Positions 6,262 to 6,885 of a stretch of DNA of 6,885 nucleotides are shown here, piece after piece (within the stretch, counting starts at the first letter, position 1; every line of letters begins with the position of its first letter). The notes under the pieces were generated by a model. That model was not told the DNA's origin. It worked only from the letters and a program-made list of their open reading frames with translations, and did not search any database. The DNA comes from Cyclobacteriaceae bacterium (GTDB lineage: Bacteria > Bacteroidota > Bacteroidia > Cytophagales > Cyclobacteriaceae), in the NCBI GenBank assembly GCA_013140395.1, contig JABFSY010000352.1, forward strand, positions 1 through 6,885, written 5' to 3'. Both the position numbers and the translations under genes were made by a program.

Positions 6262-6885
6262 CTATTGCTTGCCGAAGAGCTCTTTAAAGACCTCCGTCAG
6301 CTTGCCGAAAGATTTCACTTCAATTTTTGATTTTTTCGTGTCAATAGATTTTTGACTGTATTTTGAAATATAGATTTGTTCGAAGCCCAACTTTTCCGCT
6401 TCAGAAATTCGCTGGTCTATTCTATTTACAGCTCTTAGTTCTCCACCCAACCCAATCTCCGCAGCAAAACAGATTTTGTCTGACACGGGAATCTCTTCCA
6501 TCGATGAAATAACTGAAATACAAATGGCTAAGTCAATGGCCGGATCCTCCACGCTAATCCCGCCTGCCATATTTAAGAATACGTCTTGCGTGCCAAGACG
6601 AAAGCCACATCGCTTTTCCAAAACGGCCAAGAGCATGTTCAATCTCTTCTGATCAAAGCCGGTGGGCGTACGTTGTGCCGTTCCATACGATGCCGGACTG
6701 ACGAGCGATTGTATTTCAATCAACAACGGTCTGTTGCCCTCGATCGTTGCGCCAATTGTAGCTCCCGTCAGATTCCCATCTTTCTGTGAGATCAATATCT
6801 CCGAAGGATTGGAGACTTCACGCAAGCCATTGCCCAACATTTCATAAATGCCAATTTCAGAGGTCGAGCCGAATCGGTTTTTAGT
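6262..6885 (-). CDS. radA: DNA repair protein RadA (Sms), C-terminal part
   Basis: The frame is open to the right edge and shows the last 207 residues of RadA; roughly the first 250 (zinc finger, Walker A and Walker B) are outside the window. RadA is a RecA-like hexameric motor that promotes branch migration and processing of recombination intermediates. The signature KNRFG motif, essential in this family, is encoded at 6868-6882, followed by GSTSEIGIYEMLGNGLREVS. The rest is the Lon-protease-like domain. It includes a basic, aromatic region with SYGTAQRTPTGFDQKRLNML, then NMAGGISVEDPAIDLAI and FAAEIGLGGELRAVNRID. The protein ends in EVFKELFGKQ with a TAG at 6262-6264. In this family the Lon-like domain is a DNA-binding and oligomerisation scaffold, not a protease. 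The internal ATG at 6840 is not the start, since KNRFG lies upstream in frame. It is convergent with the MFS gene. Confidence 0.96.
   Translation of the reverse strand, partial: TKNRFGSTSEIGIYEMLGNGLREVSNPSEILISQKDGNLTGATIGATIEGNRPLLIEIQSLVSPASYGTAQRTPTGFDQKRLNMLLAVLEKRCGFRLGTQDVFLNMAGGISVEDPAIDLAICISVISSMEEIPVSDKICFAAEIGLGGELRAVNRIDQRISEAEKLGFEQIYISKYSQKSIDTKKSKIEVKSFGKLTEVFKELFGKQ

Noticed and set aside
6275..6284. 10-bp palindrome AAGAGCTCTT
   Set aside because: It encodes conserved RadA C-terminal residues and is a single copy; coincidence is the simplest explanation.
6015..6287. Plus-strand 90-residue frame overlapping the MFS 3' end and the radA end
   Set aside because: It is out of frame within conserved transporter helices and has a composition unlike a folded protein.
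6586..6847. Two plus-strand frames antisense to radA
   Set aside because: They sit opposite the conserved Lon-like domain of RadA and carry no independent evidence.
1..6885. Mobile element, CRISPR, defence or toxin-antitoxin system
   Set aside because: No transposase, integrase, spaced repeats, nuclease or toxin-like pairs are seen; the genes are housekeeping or common transporter types.

Overview
The window looks like an ordinary chromosomal stretch from a member of the Bacteroidota, most likely Cytophagales or a relative. Three things point there. The base composition is moderate and slightly AT-rich. The proteins have Bacteroidota-style features, such as a PG_1098-type methyltransferase and an Mfd with a DEEQ motif II. 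Candidate promoters match the Bacteroidota -7 consensus TAnnTTTG, and clear Shine-Dalgarno sequences are lacking. This placement comes from reading the sequence, not from a database search.

There are six genes in strictly alternating orientation. From left to right they are: the 3' end of a small hypothetical gene (+, 1-204); mfd, the transcription-repair coupling factor (-, 165-3548, complete, GTG start); a 62-residue two-helix membrane protein (+, 3632-3820); a class I SAM-dependent methyltransferase of the PG_1098/THUMP-like family (-, 3813-5024); a TetA-like major facilitator transporter (+, 5065-6255); and the 3' part of radA (-, 6262-6885, running off the right edge).

Packing is very tight. 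The three convergent junctions are a 40-bp overlap, an 8-bp overlap and a 6-bp gap, with no convincing intrinsic terminator at any of them. The two divergent promoter regions are 83 bp and 40 bp. No gene-free stretch approaches 300 bases. I see no RNA gene, insertion sequence, CRISPR array or attachment site.

Because neighbours always face opposite ways, no two genes here can share an operon message. Functionally, mfd (clearing stalled RNA polymerase and recruiting UvrA) and radA (branch migration in recombination) are both DNA-maintenance genes, but nothing in the sequence ties their regulation together. I found no new multi-gene system. The points most worth a second look are the poorly characterised methyltransferase, the transporter that keeps TetA signatures but seems to lack several TetA charged residues, and the -7 motifs lying only 4-12 nt upstream of start codons, which suggest leaderless or nearly leaderless mRNAs.
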